A stretch of 64,000 nt of DNA from Anaerostipes caccae L1-92 (GCF_014467075.1 NZ_AP023027.1:2049501-2113500); one strand, 5' to 3'. Shown: positions 38,401 to 47,949, counted from the stretch's first letter. Numbers and translations: made by a program. Notes: generated by a model from the sequence alone, not told the origin.

Positions 38401-39326
38401 CGGACCATTGCTTCAAATTCCATCCGTGTATGGCCTGAAATCATCATCACACCGTCAGAATAAAACTCGGGTATGAATCGTTCCCCTTCCACCCGATAGC
38501 TGGCAATCCCTCCCGGTATAGAGTTAATCAGATGTTCCTTCTCCAGCTGAGCTTCTTTAAGATCGGTAATATTATGAAATACACAGAGCACAAGCGGGCA
38601 CCCATCTTCTTCTCCAATCCACTTCATTTGTACATGGACCCAGACAATCTGCCCATTCCGGTGCTTTTTGCGGAATTCAAATTCTGAAGTTCCTTTTGTC
38701 TGAACCACTTCCCCTGCCTTGGAGATGATCATTTCTCTGTCTTCACGGCAGGTCATCTCAACAGCGTCCCTTTTGATCAGCTCCCTGTATTCTAAAGCTG
38801 AATATCCGGATAACTCCGATACACCGTCCGAAAAATATACGGTCTCAAAGAAATCAGATACTTTGTAGATCGCCACGCCTCCGGGAATCAAATTTATAAT
38901 ATCCTGCATCTGTTCATTGGAACGGACCAATTCCTCTTTCAGCTGTATCTGTTCACTCACATCTCTGTAAACAGCATAAAAGAGCACGCTGCCATCTTCA
39001 CCGTGCTCTGCGGACCCATCGATATGGACCCACCGGTATCTTCCCTGATTGTCATTAAAAATACGGCAGGTATGTGATAATGCCGTGCCCTTACGCAATA
39101 ATCTGTTTACTTTTTCCTTCACTTCCGGAAGGTCTTCCCTGTGTATTCCCTGAAATGCCGTCTCCCGGCTTATTTCCCCGGTATACTCCTCAAAACAGCC
39201 TAATGTTTCATAGAATGAGGAGTTGCGGAACACCGGATAAATCCGACCTTCTTTATACAAATACACACACACTCCGCCTGGAATCATCTCCAGGGCCTCC
39301 TGGACCTCACGCCTTATCTTCTCCAT
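35412..39326 (-). CDS. Large soluble multi-PAS hybrid histidine kinase
   Basis: 1304 residues from ATG 39326; an ATG at 39359 adds 11 residues but has no ribosome site. No transmembrane segment. At least four PAS/PAC units span about residues 5-510 (repeated IPGGV/IPGGI openings and VHIDG/WIHLNG endings), with further PAS-like domains to about 880. One PAS has a C-x4-C-x10-C-x2-C cluster. HisKA has FLSAMSHDIRTPMN (His917), HATPase has LLSNAVKFTNKGG and GTGLGLSI, and a C-terminal receiver has Asp1218 in LMDIQMPKMNG. First gene of an operon with the SBP-nucleotidase lipoprotein and a second kinase. No DNA-binding output regulator is present. The ligands of the PAS domains are unknown. Confidence 0.9.
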   Translation of the reverse strand: MEKIRREVQEALEMIPGGVCVYLYKEGRIYPVFRNSSFYETLGCFEEYTGEISRETAFQGIHREDLPEVKEKVNRLLRKGTALSHTCRIFNDNQGRYRWVHIDGSAEHGEDGSVLFYAVYRDVSEQIQLKEELVRSNEQMQDIINLIPGGVAIYKVSDFFETVYFSDGVSELSGYSALEYRELIKRDAVEMTCREDREMIISKAGEVVQTKGTSEFEFRKKHRNGQIVWVHVQMKWIGEEDGCPLVLCVFHNITDLKEAQLEKEHLINSIPGGIASYRVEGERFIPEFYSDGVMMISGHTRMEFEAMVRRNAFDVIYEPDRKRVLEAAKTALISGEVLDVSYRMYHKDGNLIWIHLNGRRMGPLAEKMRFYAVFTGMSAEARLFQEIANETADGIYVIDRSNFELLYANESLNLFMEKKECTGQKCFKVLHGKDSPCEYCNIIQYEPGSEEHEIKIPGSDRVYSARCHKTVWNGIPAYVQYVKDITQTVREQERIRNQYKDLLLKHYRTPGPDALVVGHCNVTKSRILDILDYTGSDLMETFSDDRECFFMGLSSLVTDEKERKTFRETFLNEPSLKAFERGDLERKLECFVRLPKDQRGRYVQFNMNMVAAPDSGDITGILTVTDITERKISDLILRQLSVTGCDFVVDVDLTADRYKLLSCSENAFCVPPHRGRHSEWTAYMLRSRVVPRDREQYKNGLEPEKMMSRLQKDGPYTFAFCISDDKGDIRTKNMTVSAVDLRLGRVCLSRSDITDSIREQQGLLHMIAYTFELAAFINLSSRSLTLYTRESVLDNLQPHYVENYDRTILKFVEHHGTSEHKEEARTQFRIETMTERLREKPNGYDFLFSYEGDNGERFKQINVLWGDVNHRTLCLVRADVTEMLTAERQAKKRLEHALASAEEANKAKSDFLSAMSHDIRTPMNAIMGMTTLASAYLGDDERVAGYLDKIEVSSRHLLSLINDILDMSKIERAQITLNLSKVSIPKLLDQLSVMILSQAEEAGLTLSIRAEGVNHEDFYGDPLRINQILINLLSNAVKFTNKGGMVELLAEEVETEGSAGRVSYHFTVRDTGIGMPEEFVSKIFEPFSRSGNAAHIEGTGLGLSITKGLIDLMGGKISVESWINEGSVFRVELEFDRAQAENSSYIKNAEPSFSLSSGKRAFSGCCFLVAEDNAINAEILCELLGLCGAETVLMTDGAKAVKAFQDTEPETYDAILMDIQMPKMNGYDAARAIRGMEREDAEEIPIIAMTANAFNEDVQNAFQAGMNAHIAKPIDLNVLMNTLQKVLDESGKELETSGEQKRRK

Positions 39327-39417
39327 CCACAGCACCGCCTTTGTTACTGCTTTCCACATTGGACAGGAATAAAAATTCTTATCCCGGCACCAACTCTGTC
39401 CATATATATATTAATTA

Positions 39418-39446
39418 ATTTTACCATACAAGGTATAAAAGTGCAA
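39418..39446 (-). promoter_or_regulatory. Promoter of the sensor-kinase operon
   Basis: Minus-strand TTGCAC (39441-39446) and TAAAAT (39418-39423) are 17 bases apart, about 90 bases upstream of the kinase start. Confidence 0.6.
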
Positions 39447-39472
39447 TGATCACACACGGATCAAGGGCGAAA

Positions 39473-39518
39473 CAAAAAAACTGCTGTATCAGTAGTATAA
39501 ATACTAATACAACAGTTT
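39473..39518 (-). terminator. Terminator after the NlpC/P60 gene
   Basis: An imperfect stem of about 18 bp (AAACTGCTGTATCAGTAGTAT with ATACTAATACAACAGTTT) is followed on the minus strand by TTTTTTTG. Confidence 0.8.
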
Positions 39519-39533
39519 TATGTTTATGTATAC

Positions 39534-39995
39534 TTATTTAAAAATTCTTCTTACTGCGACGATCTTTCTGTATTTTGCATTCTTGGAGATCTTGATTCCC
39601 CCTCTGGGATACGGTGCAGAGTTGCTTGCGTGGACAATTTTATTTTTTCCCATATAAATTGCTACGTGTCCGCTGTAACAGATGATGTCTCCCGGCTTCG
39701 CCTTCTTGATTCCGCCTTTTACTTTCTTTCCTACTTTTCTCATTCCGTAAGAAGAGTGCGGAAGTCTTTTTCCGAATTTTCTGTAAACAGACATTACATA
39801 TCCGGAACAGTCGGCTCCTCTCGTCAAACTGGTTCCGCCATATCTATATTTATTACCGACAAAGCGTTTTGCATAATTCACAACTTTCTGCCCTTTATTG
39901 GAAGCAGCTTCTGTCTCTCTTGTTCCGCCGATCGCTGAACATCCCACTACAGTGAGCATTATGACTACCATTGCTTTTACTACCAAACGTTTCAT
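39534..39995 (-). CDS. Secreted NlpC/P60 cysteine peptidase
   Basis: 153 residues: signal peptide (lipoprotein-like VVGCSAIGG, Cys about 19), then an NlpC/P60 domain over most of the chain. Catalytic Cys in GADCSGYVMSVYRKFG, His in GHVAIYMGKN, and the third polar residue in HASNS. It hydrolyses peptidoglycan stem-peptide bonds (D-Glu to diamino acid). The mature protein is strongly basic. It has its own promoter and terminator. Confidence 0.92.
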   Translation of the reverse strand: MKRLVVKAMVVIMLTVVGCSAIGGTRETEAASNKGQKVVNYAKRFVGNKYRYGGTSLTRGADCSGYVMSVYRKFGKRLPHSSYGMRKVGKKVKGGIKKAKPGDIICYSGHVAIYMGKNKIVHASNSAPYPRGGIKISKNAKYRKIVAVRRIFK

Positions 39996-40060
39996 GTGTT
40001 CTCCTAATCAATCAATACAAATACTACAATAATGTTTCATGTATTTCTTTCACTGTTGCT

Positions 40061-40090
40061 ATTGTAGCTTATATGTAATAAAACTGTCAA
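40061..40090 (-). promoter_or_regulatory. Promoter of the NlpC/P60 gene
   Basis: Minus-strand TTGACA (40085-40090) and TACAAT (40061-40066) with an 18-base spacer, about 65 bases upstream of the ATG. Confidence 0.8.
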
Positions 40091-40115
40091 GAGTTTTTTA
40101 ACATTTGTGTAACAA

Positions 40116-42158
40116 TTATATTTTTTTCTTTAATATATCGACAAATCTCTTCACATATCTTAGTTCTTCGTCAGTGATTTCATGCTGGCTGAATCTGCCT
40201 TTTTCCGAGATTTTACGCACTTTTTCGAGAGTCAGGACATATTTTTCGTCCAGCTTCTTGCCTTCTGTCAGAGAATTTATTAAATTTTGATAAACTATGA
40301 CTTTCTCCTTGTTCGTGCTCTTTCTCCAGTTTCTGTACCGGATAATTTCTGCCGTAATCTTAACAATTGTAACAATTACGAAAAAAGATAAGAGCAGTGC
40401 AGCCAGGCTCTGAAGAACCAGATTTTTTTTCAAAAAGGAATCCTTCCCGTGTTCTGTGTATGATGCATCCCTCTCTGTCTGATCCTGTTCGGACAGCAGA
40501 TTCCGGGTATTGGTCACTTCCACCGGAACCCACCCCACATTCTCTACGTATATTTCGGGCCATGCGTGAGCATAAAAATCCGTAACCTGGGCCGTATGAT
40601 CCCTCTTAAACTTCCTTTCATCAATCCGATATCCCTCCACATATCTGGAAGGAATCCCCGCAGAACGGAACATCATGACCGCAGCGGAGGCATACTGCGT
40701 ACAGTAGCCTTTTTTATTCTCATTCAGAAAATACCAGATGGGATCTTTCCCCTCCGGGGTAGTTCCGGAGTCGCTTGTATACTGATAGTTCTCTCTCAAA
40801 AGTGTCTGAATCATCCCGGTCTTTTTCCTCATGGAGACCACCTGCAGCAGTTCCGGAAATTTCTTTGTAAGCTTCTTCTTTAAATCTCCGGGAACCTTCA
40901 AATATTGGCTCCTGACATATTGATTGTAGGAATCCATCGCCTCAAAATATTCCCTTTCCAAAGTTACATCCCCGGTCTGTCCGTCCAGAAGGGCATCGGT
41001 GATCCTCCCGTCTGCCTTCAGGATATTGTCTAAGGATACAGGATAGTATGTAAGCGTTTCCTTTTCCCTCTTTCCGTTCCTTTTTATATTGTAATCTCCG
41101 TAGTATCTCCCCTTTTCCGGAGAAATACTGCTGAAATAAGGCCAAAGATAATATTCATCCGTAAATTTCTGATAGCGGATCTCTGCATTTTCCGTTTTTT
41201 TCTGAAGACCGGTATCTAAAAGTTCAAGGCTGAGCTCAGGAATCTTCAGATCAAAAAACTGGTAGGGCAGATCCAGGCTGTTCTCTCCCAGAATCACCTT
41301 TGCGTCTTTCTTTTCCTTTTTCCACATTCCTTTTTCATAAACACCGCTTGTGAATCCCTTCAGATACAGCGTCTCCGGTTTTGAAAGCTTTACTTGAAAC
41401 AGCTTCGTTCCCCTGGGTGCCACGGAACCGATCTTTCCGATATCGCCGCTTCCGATCCCTCCTGCCACCTGATAATCTTTGCCCTGTGACAGCGTCCTTA
41501 CAAGTTCCAGTGCCGTCTCCTTCACCGGATTGCTTTCTGCAGGCTCTCCGGCAGTTCCGGATACTGCGACAGCCCCCAGAAGAAGGCATACGGATATGAC
41601 CGATGCGCTGAATGTCTTTTTGCGTGTCCAAAGGACATAGCCAGTCAATCCGCATAAAAACAGCAGAAACGGTCCCGTGATAGAGTACGGAGTCAGGATC
41701 AGCAGACAGGCTTCGACGGCAGATACCACTGCCGCAAAGATCTTCGTCTTCTTCGTCAGATAATGAAATACCACACTGCCCAGCAGGAATAAAAGCAGGA
41801 TAAAGAGGATACTGTCCCGCCGCGTATACTCAGGCCGGATATCCACGTAATAATAAAATCCCATATCAAACACTTGATTTACTGCATCGGCCATCCGGTT
41901 GCTGATCACCTGAAATCCATTGGCAAGAGCGCTCCTTAAAAAAAATGCAGCCGCTACCGCAAAGCCGACTGCGCCGAAGACGGCTTTCGGATACCTTTCT
42001 AACAAAACGCAGAGCACTGTCAGGATCGCCACACCGGCACAAAGCAGATAATATTGAAAGGCTCTCGTAAAAAACCCGACAAACACACTGTCTGTCAAGC
42101 CAAGAAATATCATGCTCAGAAATATATATTTCATATATGGTTGAATTTTTTCCTTCAT
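40116..42158 (-). CDS. Membrane transglutaminase-like protein of a MoxR/DUF58 system
   Basis: 680 residues from ATG 42158 (AAGGGG upstream; the longer frame overlaps DUF58 coding and lacks a site). Six or seven TM helices occupy residues about 5-215, then a periplasmic region with the transglutaminase core (about 445-540): candidate Cys in KKGYCTQYASAAVMMF, His in HAWPEIYVE, Asp/Thr in VPVEVTNT. A final TM (about 590-612) precedes a cytoplasmic tail like the DUF4129 region. In other bacteria the MoxR-DUF58-transglutaminase trio acts in envelope stress or protein maturation; the exact substrate is unknown. Confidence 0.88.
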   Translation of the reverse strand: MKEKIQPYMKYIFLSMIFLGLTDSVFVGFFTRAFQYYLLCAGVAILTVLCVLLERYPKAVFGAVGFAVAAAFFLRSALANGFQVISNRMADAVNQVFDMGFYYYVDIRPEYTRRDSILFILLLFLLGSVVFHYLTKKTKIFAAVVSAVEACLLILTPYSITGPFLLFLCGLTGYVLWTRKKTFSASVISVCLLLGAVAVSGTAGEPAESNPVKETALELVRTLSQGKDYQVAGGIGSGDIGKIGSVAPRGTKLFQVKLSKPETLYLKGFTSGVYEKGMWKKEKKDAKVILGENSLDLPYQFFDLKIPELSLELLDTGLQKKTENAEIRYQKFTDEYYLWPYFSSISPEKGRYYGDYNIKRNGKREKETLTYYPVSLDNILKADGRITDALLDGQTGDVTLEREYFEAMDSYNQYVRSQYLKVPGDLKKKLTKKFPELLQVVSMRKKTGMIQTLLRENYQYTSDSGTTPEGKDPIWYFLNENKKGYCTQYASAAVMMFRSAGIPSRYVEGYRIDERKFKRDHTAQVTDFYAHAWPEIYVENVGWVPVEVTNTRNLLSEQDQTERDASYTEHGKDSFLKKNLVLQSLAALLLSFFVIVTIVKITAEIIRYRNWRKSTNKEKVIVYQNLINSLTEGKKLDEKYVLTLEKVRKISEKGRFSQHEITDEELRYVKRFVDILKKKI

Positions 42159-42183
42159 ATAAAAAGACCCCTTGCAGTCTGAT

Positions 42184-43176
42184 TTAAAATAATTCCAGAT
42201 CATAGATTCCCTGTTCCAGCCCGCTCCTGTCAACTGTATTCGTCTCCGATTCTGTTTCGACATAAATCAGGTCAGGCTCTGTCTCTCTCATATAAATATG
42301 AATTCCCTCATACTCCCTGTTTTCAAAGTTTCCGTCGAAGTCTGAGGCAAACATCTCCCCAAACAATTCTTCATACTGCTGATACCGTTCCAGGTAGTAT
42401 TCCTTTGTCCCCCAGTAAATTGTCTGAGGCATTCCCTGCTCTAAAAAAAACTTTGAGACAGAGAAAAATACAGCAAAAAAATCATCATATGCCTCTCCCC
42501 GCTCCGGAAGACTTAGAAAAATTAAGAGCTTTTCTTCCCTTTCTTCCTCCGTGTCCTTCACCATCAGCAGATTTTTTCCCGCGAGCAGTTTCCAGTGAAT
42601 CCTGGAGCCTTTGTCTCCGGGCCGGTATTCCTTGAGGCCGTCATACTCATACGGGTCCATGGTCTTTGCCTCCACCGACTGATCTGACATCCGGCCCAGC
42701 GGATACGCATCCGGCATGATAAGCACCCCGGCTTTGACTTTTACAAATTTATCTGCCCAAAACAGGCCCGTCATATCCCGCATTTTTATTTTAGCTACCG
42801 TTATGTGCACCTCGTCACAGTGGTCAAATTTAAGCGGGATCAAAAAGCCCTCTGACTCCTTCCCGGAATACTCAAATCTCTCCTTTATGACTTTTTTCCG
42901 GCCCATGAGCCAGTAGCGCACCTGGTAAGTCACCTCGCACTCTGCGGCATCCAGACACCGGATTCCTTCAAAGATTCCCTTTAAATGAATCTCTTCCTTC
43001 CTTGAAGCCGCTTTCCGGTCAAGAGACACTTCAATCTTAAGCTTTGATGTCTTCCTCCGCACGTTCCACCAGGAAAATAACACCAAAACAAATAAGGATG
43101 CCAGAAGGCATCCTCCGATGATATTTTGATATAAGATAACATAAATCACGCTTAGGATGATGATTCCAATGATCAT
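42184..43176 (-). CDS. DUF58 domain-containing protein
   Basis: 330 residues: two hydrophobic segments at the N-terminus (1-37), then a cytoplasmic domain with the DUF58 signature DPYEYDGLKEYRPGDKGSRIHW followed by AGKNLLMVKDTEEE. VWA-like fold, usually partner of a MoxR ATPase. AAGGAG precedes the ATG. It lies between moxR and the transglutaminase, 25 bases from the latter. Confidence 0.9.
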   Translation of the reverse strand: MIIGIIILSVIYVILYQNIIGGCLLASLFVLVLFSWWNVRRKTSKLKIEVSLDRKAASRKEEIHLKGIFEGIRCLDAAECEVTYQVRYWLMGRKKVIKERFEYSGKESEGFLIPLKFDHCDEVHITVAKIKMRDMTGLFWADKFVKVKAGVLIMPDAYPLGRMSDQSVEAKTMDPYEYDGLKEYRPGDKGSRIHWKLLAGKNLLMVKDTEEEREEKLLIFLSLPERGEAYDDFFAVFFSVSKFFLEQGMPQTIYWGTKEYYLERYQQYEELFGEMFASDFDGNFENREYEGIHIYMRETEPDLIYVETESETNTVDRSGLEQGIYDLELF

Positions 43177-43185
43177 GGATGCTCC

Positions 43186-44118
43186 TTATCTGCTCTCTGG
43201 GACAGGGATCTCTTCGGCTATGGACGTAAGAATCTCCCTGACCGTCCTGCGTTTGATCCTCGCCTCTTTGCTTTTCATGACACGGTGGGCGGATGCGGCA
43301 TAGAAAATCTGCTTAATATCATCCGGTACCATATAATCTCTGTCATCGAGATATGCATTTGCCTTGGCCATCTGAAGAAGAGAGATAGTTCCTCTGGGAC
43401 TGATCCCCATGCTAAGATCCGGATGATTTCTGGTGGCACATACAAGATCGACAATATACCGGTACAGATCCTCGTGGACATATATCCGCTCCGCCTGCTG
43501 TTTCATCAGTATGAGATCCGTCACCTGTATGATCTCTTCCAGAGAATCGATGGCAACATTGACTCTCTCCTGTTTGAGCATCGCCACCTCACTCTCCCGG
43601 TCCGGGTATCCCATGGAAATCCGGATCATAAACCGGTCAAGCTGGGCCTCCGGGAGTGAATGGGTCCCCACCGCTCCCAGAGGGTTTTGTGTGGCAATGA
43701 CCACATATGGATCGGGAAGTTCTCTCGTCACCCCATCTACGGTGATTCTTCCTTCCTCCATGGCTTCAAGGAGAGCCGACTGGGTCTTGGGCGAAGTCCG
43801 GTTGATCTCATCTGCCAGGAGAAGGTTGGTGATGGCCGCCCCCTTTTGGTATTCAAAGGATTCACTGCCCTGCTTATAGACAGAAAACCCGGCAATATCC
43901 GCAGGCATCACATCCGGCGTAAACTGTATCCTCTGATAATCCAGACCCAGAACCTTAGAAAATGCAATCGCCAGCGTAGTCTTTCCCACACCCGGAATAT
44001 CCTCGATCAGAATATGGCCGTTGGCCAGGATCGCAGTCATGACCTGCCTTATGATATGATCTTTTCCGATGATCACTTTTCCTATTTCTTCTATTGCTCT
44101 TGTGGCCAAATTGCTCAT
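43186..44118 (-). CDS. MoxR-family AAA+ ATPase
   Basis: 310 residues. Walker A IEDIPGVGKTTLA (about residue 40), Walker B LLLADEINR (about 105), sensor 1 VIATQNPLG (about 143), and a C-terminal lid with GISPRGTISLLQMAKA. It remodels or activates VWA-domain partners such as DUF58. Its GAGGTGATAAG ribosome site lies at the end of the upstream NhaC gene, 10 bases away, so co-transcription is likely. Confidence 0.95.
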   Translation of the reverse strand: MSNLATRAIEEIGKVIIGKDHIIRQVMTAILANGHILIEDIPGVGKTTLAIAFSKVLGLDYQRIQFTPDVMPADIAGFSVYKQGSESFEYQKGAAITNLLLADEINRTSPKTQSALLEAMEEGRITVDGVTRELPDPYVVIATQNPLGAVGTHSLPEAQLDRFMIRISMGYPDRESEVAMLKQERVNVAIDSLEEIIQVTDLILMKQQAERIYVHEDLYRYIVDLVCATRNHPDLSMGISPRGTISLLQMAKANAYLDDRDYMVPDDIKQIFYAASAHRVMKSKEARIKRRTVREILTSIAEEIPVPESR

Positions 44119-44128
44119 CTTATCACCT

Positions 44129-45613
44129 CTAAGCCTTCTTTTTTAGATTCCACACGATGGAAGCCATGGCCACAGCCAGGGCTCCGGCCGCAACCGCCAG
44201 GCCTAAAAATCCGTTATTCAACGCTCCCGCCGTCAGGTATCCGACTACAGCGCAGACTGCCACAATAAGCGCATAAGGCATTTGTGTTGCAACATGGTCA
44301 ATATGGCGGCATCCGGCTCCCGCAGAGGCCAGAATCGTTGTATCGGAGATCGGAGAAATGTGGTCTCCGCATACGGCTCCGGACAAAACAGACCCCACCA
44401 GCAGCGTCAGCGCAGAAATATCATTCCCCACGACAGCTACGGAGATAGGAATCAGAATTCCAAATGTTCCCCAGGAAGTTCCCGTGGCAAAGGACAGGCC
44501 CAGAGCAGCCAGGAAAAACAGGGCCGGAAGCACAGCCGCTGCGGATGTATTTCCGCTGATAATCCCGCTGACAAACTGTCCGATCCTTAAATACTCTTCT
44601 CCGCATATGCCGGAAAGAGTCCATGCCAGGCAAAGAATCATGATGGCCGATGTCATCGACTTAAATCCCTGGCTGAAACTCCCGCAGAAATCCACGAAGG
44701 CCACGACCTTCCTCGGAATATACAGAAGAAATGTAAAGATCAGCGTTGAAAAGGACCCCAATACAAGACTTCTTCCGCTGCTGCATTCGGACAATGCCGT
44801 TATAATATCTTTTCCCTCAAAAAATCCTCCGGTATAAAGCATAAATCCAATACAGGAAGCAATCAGAAACAGAATCGGAAGGATCAGGTCCTTTACCTGT
44901 CCTTTTCCGACGACCGGAACATCTGCCTCATGCTTTTGATCGTGTGTCTCATTCCCTTTCTCCTCCTCATACCGCTTCATCTTAGAAAAATCAGCATTCA
45001 GGATCATTAAAAATATAAGGAATACAAGTGTCAGCAGTGCATAGTAATTAAACGGAATTGCCTTTACGAACAGGGAAAATCCGTCGATATTGCTGCCCGA
45101 AGGCAGGGAAGATCCCACCGCAGCGGCCCAGCTGGAAATCGGTGCGATAATACAGATAGGAGCCGCGGTGGCATCGATCACATAGGCAAGCTTTGCCCTG
45201 GTGATCTTATATTTGTCTGTGATAGGCTTCATGACGGTTCCCACTGTCAGACAGTTAAAGTAATCGTCCACAAAAATAACCGTCCCCAGAAGAGAGGTTG
45301 CAAACATAGCCTGTCTCTTTGATTTGATTGCCTTCAGCGCCCATTTTCCGTATGCCCTGGAGGCACCTGATTTTGTAATCAGGGCCACCAGGATACCGAG
45401 CATCACGAGAAAGATCAGGATATCACAGTTGCTCCCGATCTTTCCGGTCATGATTTCAAATATGGTATTCATCGCTTCCACAGGCTGAAAATGTTCAAAC
45501 ATCAAAGCCCCGGAGGCGATCCCCACCATCAGGGAAAGGTAAACTTCTTTTGTGATCAATGCCAGTCCAATGGCAATGACAGGCGGTATCAGCGCCCAAA
45601 TAGTTCCGACCAT
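44129..45613 (-). CDS. nhaC: Na+/H+ antiporter NhaC family protein
   Basis: 494 residues, about 11-12 hydrophobic segments, ion-transporter superfamily. Features: VIFVDDYFNCLTVGTVMKPI, DATAAPICIIAPISSWAAAV and the C-terminal GAVCGDHISPISDTTILASA. Exchanges sodium, or possibly an organic acid or amino acid, against protons; members of the same family include malate/lactate and amino-acid transporters. It follows the aconitase-family hydratase by 12 bases, which makes carboxylate-related exchange a second possibility. Confidence 0.82.
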   Translation of the reverse strand: MVGTIWALIPPVIAIGLALITKEVYLSLMVGIASGALMFEHFQPVEAMNTIFEIMTGKIGSNCDILIFLVMLGILVALITKSGASRAYGKWALKAIKSKRQAMFATSLLGTVIFVDDYFNCLTVGTVMKPITDKYKITRAKLAYVIDATAAPICIIAPISSWAAAVGSSLPSGSNIDGFSLFVKAIPFNYYALLTLVFLIFLMILNADFSKMKRYEEEKGNETHDQKHEADVPVVGKGQVKDLILPILFLIASCIGFMLYTGGFFEGKDIITALSECSSGRSLVLGSFSTLIFTFLLYIPRKVVAFVDFCGSFSQGFKSMTSAIMILCLAWTLSGICGEEYLRIGQFVSGIISGNTSAAAVLPALFFLAALGLSFATGTSWGTFGILIPISVAVVGNDISALTLLVGSVLSGAVCGDHISPISDTTILASAGAGCRHIDHVATQMPYALIVAVCAVVGYLTAGALNNGFLGLAVAAGALAVAMASIVWNLKKKA

Positions 45614-45625
45614 TTATACTGCTCC

Positions 45626-47914
45626 TCAGTTCTCCTCTTTATAGTAATTGATCAGGCATCCCTTCAGGATGATCTCTCTTTCGTCATCGGTGAGTTCCCC
45701 CAGAGTCAGAGCAAACTCCCTGAGTCCTCCGTCTTCCACAACAAAAGCCCTGATCCTGCTGTCTTTGTTCTCTACTGCCTTTCTGATACCAGGCAGGAAT
45801 AAGAAGTCTTTATTCTTAAACGGAAGTTCTCCTTCTTCGATCGTAAGCGGCAACATGCCCCAGTTGATCAGATTGGAACGGTAGCGCTTTGTTGCATATC
45901 CGTTGGCGATATTCGCCCATCCTCCCAGGACTTTCTGGCAGGAAGCCGCCTGTTCTCTGGCAGAGCCGTCACCGGGCTTCACTGCAAATATCGTGCTTCC
46001 GACGCCGATATTTCCTTCGCCGGCTTCCGGATACTTCGTATGAACCGCTTCCATCACAGATTTTAATTCTTCCACGGCATCCAGAGGACAGTTCCCCGCC
46101 TCTATGGCTTTCTGTGCTTTCTGGATCTCCTTTGCGAGTCCCACATAGGCCGGATCTTTCCTGGACAGTGTAAACTCTGCGAGTCCGAGTGGATTAGAGC
46201 GGTAAGAAGAAGTCTCCCCTGACGGGATCAGTTCATCCGTGGTTGTCACTGGGTCATGGATCTCAGACACGACCTTCAATACCAGATTCTCCGGAAGTGC
46301 AGACATCTCCGGCCAGTCCTTGATGTTCGGCCCGAACTGTACTTCCACGGAAGGATCTGCCACACCTTTGCTGTCAAAGACACGGTTTTCGTAGATCGTC
46401 TTGTCAAAGAAATACTTCGGCACGCTGAAGTCTGTATCAATGTCTGTCGCCGGAGTCAGGTAACCTTTGTTTGCCGCAGTGGCTGCGATCGATCTTGCAT
46501 CCATCAGTGCAACTGATGCGATCTGTCCGCTCTGCAGCTTGGAGCCTTCTCTGTTCGGGAAGTTTCTTGTAGAGTGGCGGATACTGAACGCATTGTTGGC
46601 CGGTGTATCCCCTGCTCCAAAACACGGTCCGCAGAAGGCCGTCTTCACAACTGCGCCTGTAGCCATCAGGTCTGCCACTGCCCCGTTCTTTACAAGTTCC
46701 ATGAATACAGGCGTACTTGCCGGGTAAACGCTCAGGGTGAATTCATCGGAGCCGATGCTGGCACCCTTTAAGATATTGGCTGCCTCACAGATATTCTCAT
46801 ATCCGCCTCCTGCACATCCAGCGATGATCCCCTGATCCACATACAGCTTTCCGTCTTTGATCTTATCCTGAAGAGAGTAGTCTACGGCTCCGTCAAGGCT
46901 GACCAAAGCACGTTTTTCAACTTCTGCCAGGACATCCTTAAGATTTGCATTGACTTCTTCTATTGTATAGGTGTTGCTCGGGTGGAACGGCATGGCGATC
47001 ATCGGCTTGATCTTTGACAGATCCACTTCCACCATTCCGTCGTAGTATGCGACTGCTCCCGGATTTAATTCTTTGTAATCTTTTTCTCTTCCGTGTATCT
47101 CGTAAAATTCTTTGATCGTGTCATCGGTCTTCCATATAGAAGAAAGACAGGTAGTCTCTGTGGTCATAACGTCGATGCCGATCCGGAAATCGGCAGACAG
47201 GTTTGCCACACCCGGTCCTACAAACTCCATCACCTTATTGTTAACATATCCGCATTCAAACACGGCTCCGATAATGGCCAGAGCCACGTCCTGAGGGCCT
47301 ACCCCTTTTTCAGGTTTCCCGGTGAGGTAAACACCTACCACGGAAGGCATATTAATGTCATAAGTACGGTTCAGAAGCTGTTTTACCAGCTCCGGTCCTC
47401 CCTCGCCCATGGCCATTGTTCCCAGTGCTCCGTAGCGGGTATGGCTGTCGGACCCGAGAATCATTTTCCCGCCTCCGGCCAGCATCTCCCTGGCAAACTG
47501 GTGGATGACAGCCTGATGAGGAGGCACATACATGCCGCCGTAGCGCTTTGCTGCAGTCAGCCCAAACATGTGGTCATCTTCGTTGATCGTCCCGCCCACG
47601 GCACAGAGGCTGTTATGGCAGTTAGTGAGCACATAAGGAACCGAGAATTTCTCGATCCCTGACGCTCTCGCCGTCTGTATGATCCCTACAAATGTAATAT
47701 CGTGGGAAGTCAATGTATCAAATTTAATCATCAGCTTGTCCATGTTTCCGGATGTATTGTGATCGCTGAGGATTCCATATGCAATGGTATTCTGTCTGGC
47801 TTCTTCTTTTGACAGTGCAGACCCTGTAAGCTGTGCTAATTTTTCTGTGTTATCTTCATCTACCAATTCGGTGCCGTTCACTAAATAAGCACCTTTTTCA
47901 TACAAATTAATCAT
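45626..47914 (-). CDS. Aconitase-family hydratase
   Basis: 762 residues. Iron-sulfur dehydratase fold: candidate [4Fe-4S] Cys residues in [13 protein letters not shown] and in [15 protein letters not shown] (CxxC). Substrate-binding regions include [20 protein letters not shown] and the C-terminal swivel domain ([15 protein letters not shown]). Length and motifs resemble the YbhJ-like hydratase group rather than citrate-cycle aconitase. Substrate unknown. Start after TCAGGAGGAAAG; an extended -10 TGATATAAT lies 27 bases upstream. Confidence 0.85.
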   Translation of the reverse strand: MINLYEKGAYLVNGTELVDEDNTEKLAQLTGSALSKEEARQNTIAYGILSDHNTSGNMDKLMIKFDTLTSHDITFVGIIQTARASGIEKFSVPYVLTNCHNSLCAVGGTINEDDHMFGLTAAKRYGGMYVPPHQAVIHQFAREMLAGGGKMILGSDSHTRYGALGTMAMGEGGPELVKQLLNRTYDINMPSVVGVYLTGKPEKGVGPQDVALAIIGAVFECGYVNNKVMEFVGPGVANLSADFRIGIDVMTTETTCLSSIWKTDDTIKEFYEIHGREKDYKELNPGAVAYYDGMVEVDLSKIKPMIAMPFHPSNTYTIEEVNANLKDVLAEVEKRALVSLDGAVDYSLQDKIKDGKLYVDQGIIAGCAGGGYENICEAANILKGASIGSDEFTLSVYPASTPVFMELVKNGAVADLMATGAVVKTAFCGPCFGAGDTPANNAFSIRHSTRNFPNREGSKLQSGQIASVALMDARSIAATAANKGYLTPATDIDTDFSVPKYFFDKTIYENRVFDSKGVADPSVEVQFGPNIKDWPEMSALPENLVLKVVSEIHDPVTTTDELIPSGETSSYRSNPLGLAEFTLSRKDPAYVGLAKEIQKAQKAIEAGNCPLDAVEELKSVMEAVHTKYPEAGEGNIGVGSTIFAVKPGDGSAREQAASCQKVLGGWANIANGYATKRYRSNLINWGMLPLTIEEGELPFKNKDFLFLPGIRKAVENKDSRIRAFVVEDGGLREFALTLGELTDDEREIILKGCLINYYKEEN

Positions 47915-47940
47915 ACTTTCCTCCTGAATCTTTTTAGGAG

Positions 47941-47949
47941 ATTATATCA
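47941..47949 (-). promoter_or_regulatory. Extended -10 promoter of the hydratase gene
   Basis: Minus strand TGATATAAT gives the TGn extended -10 (TATAAT at 47941-47946). No good -35 box is seen. Confidence 0.45.
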
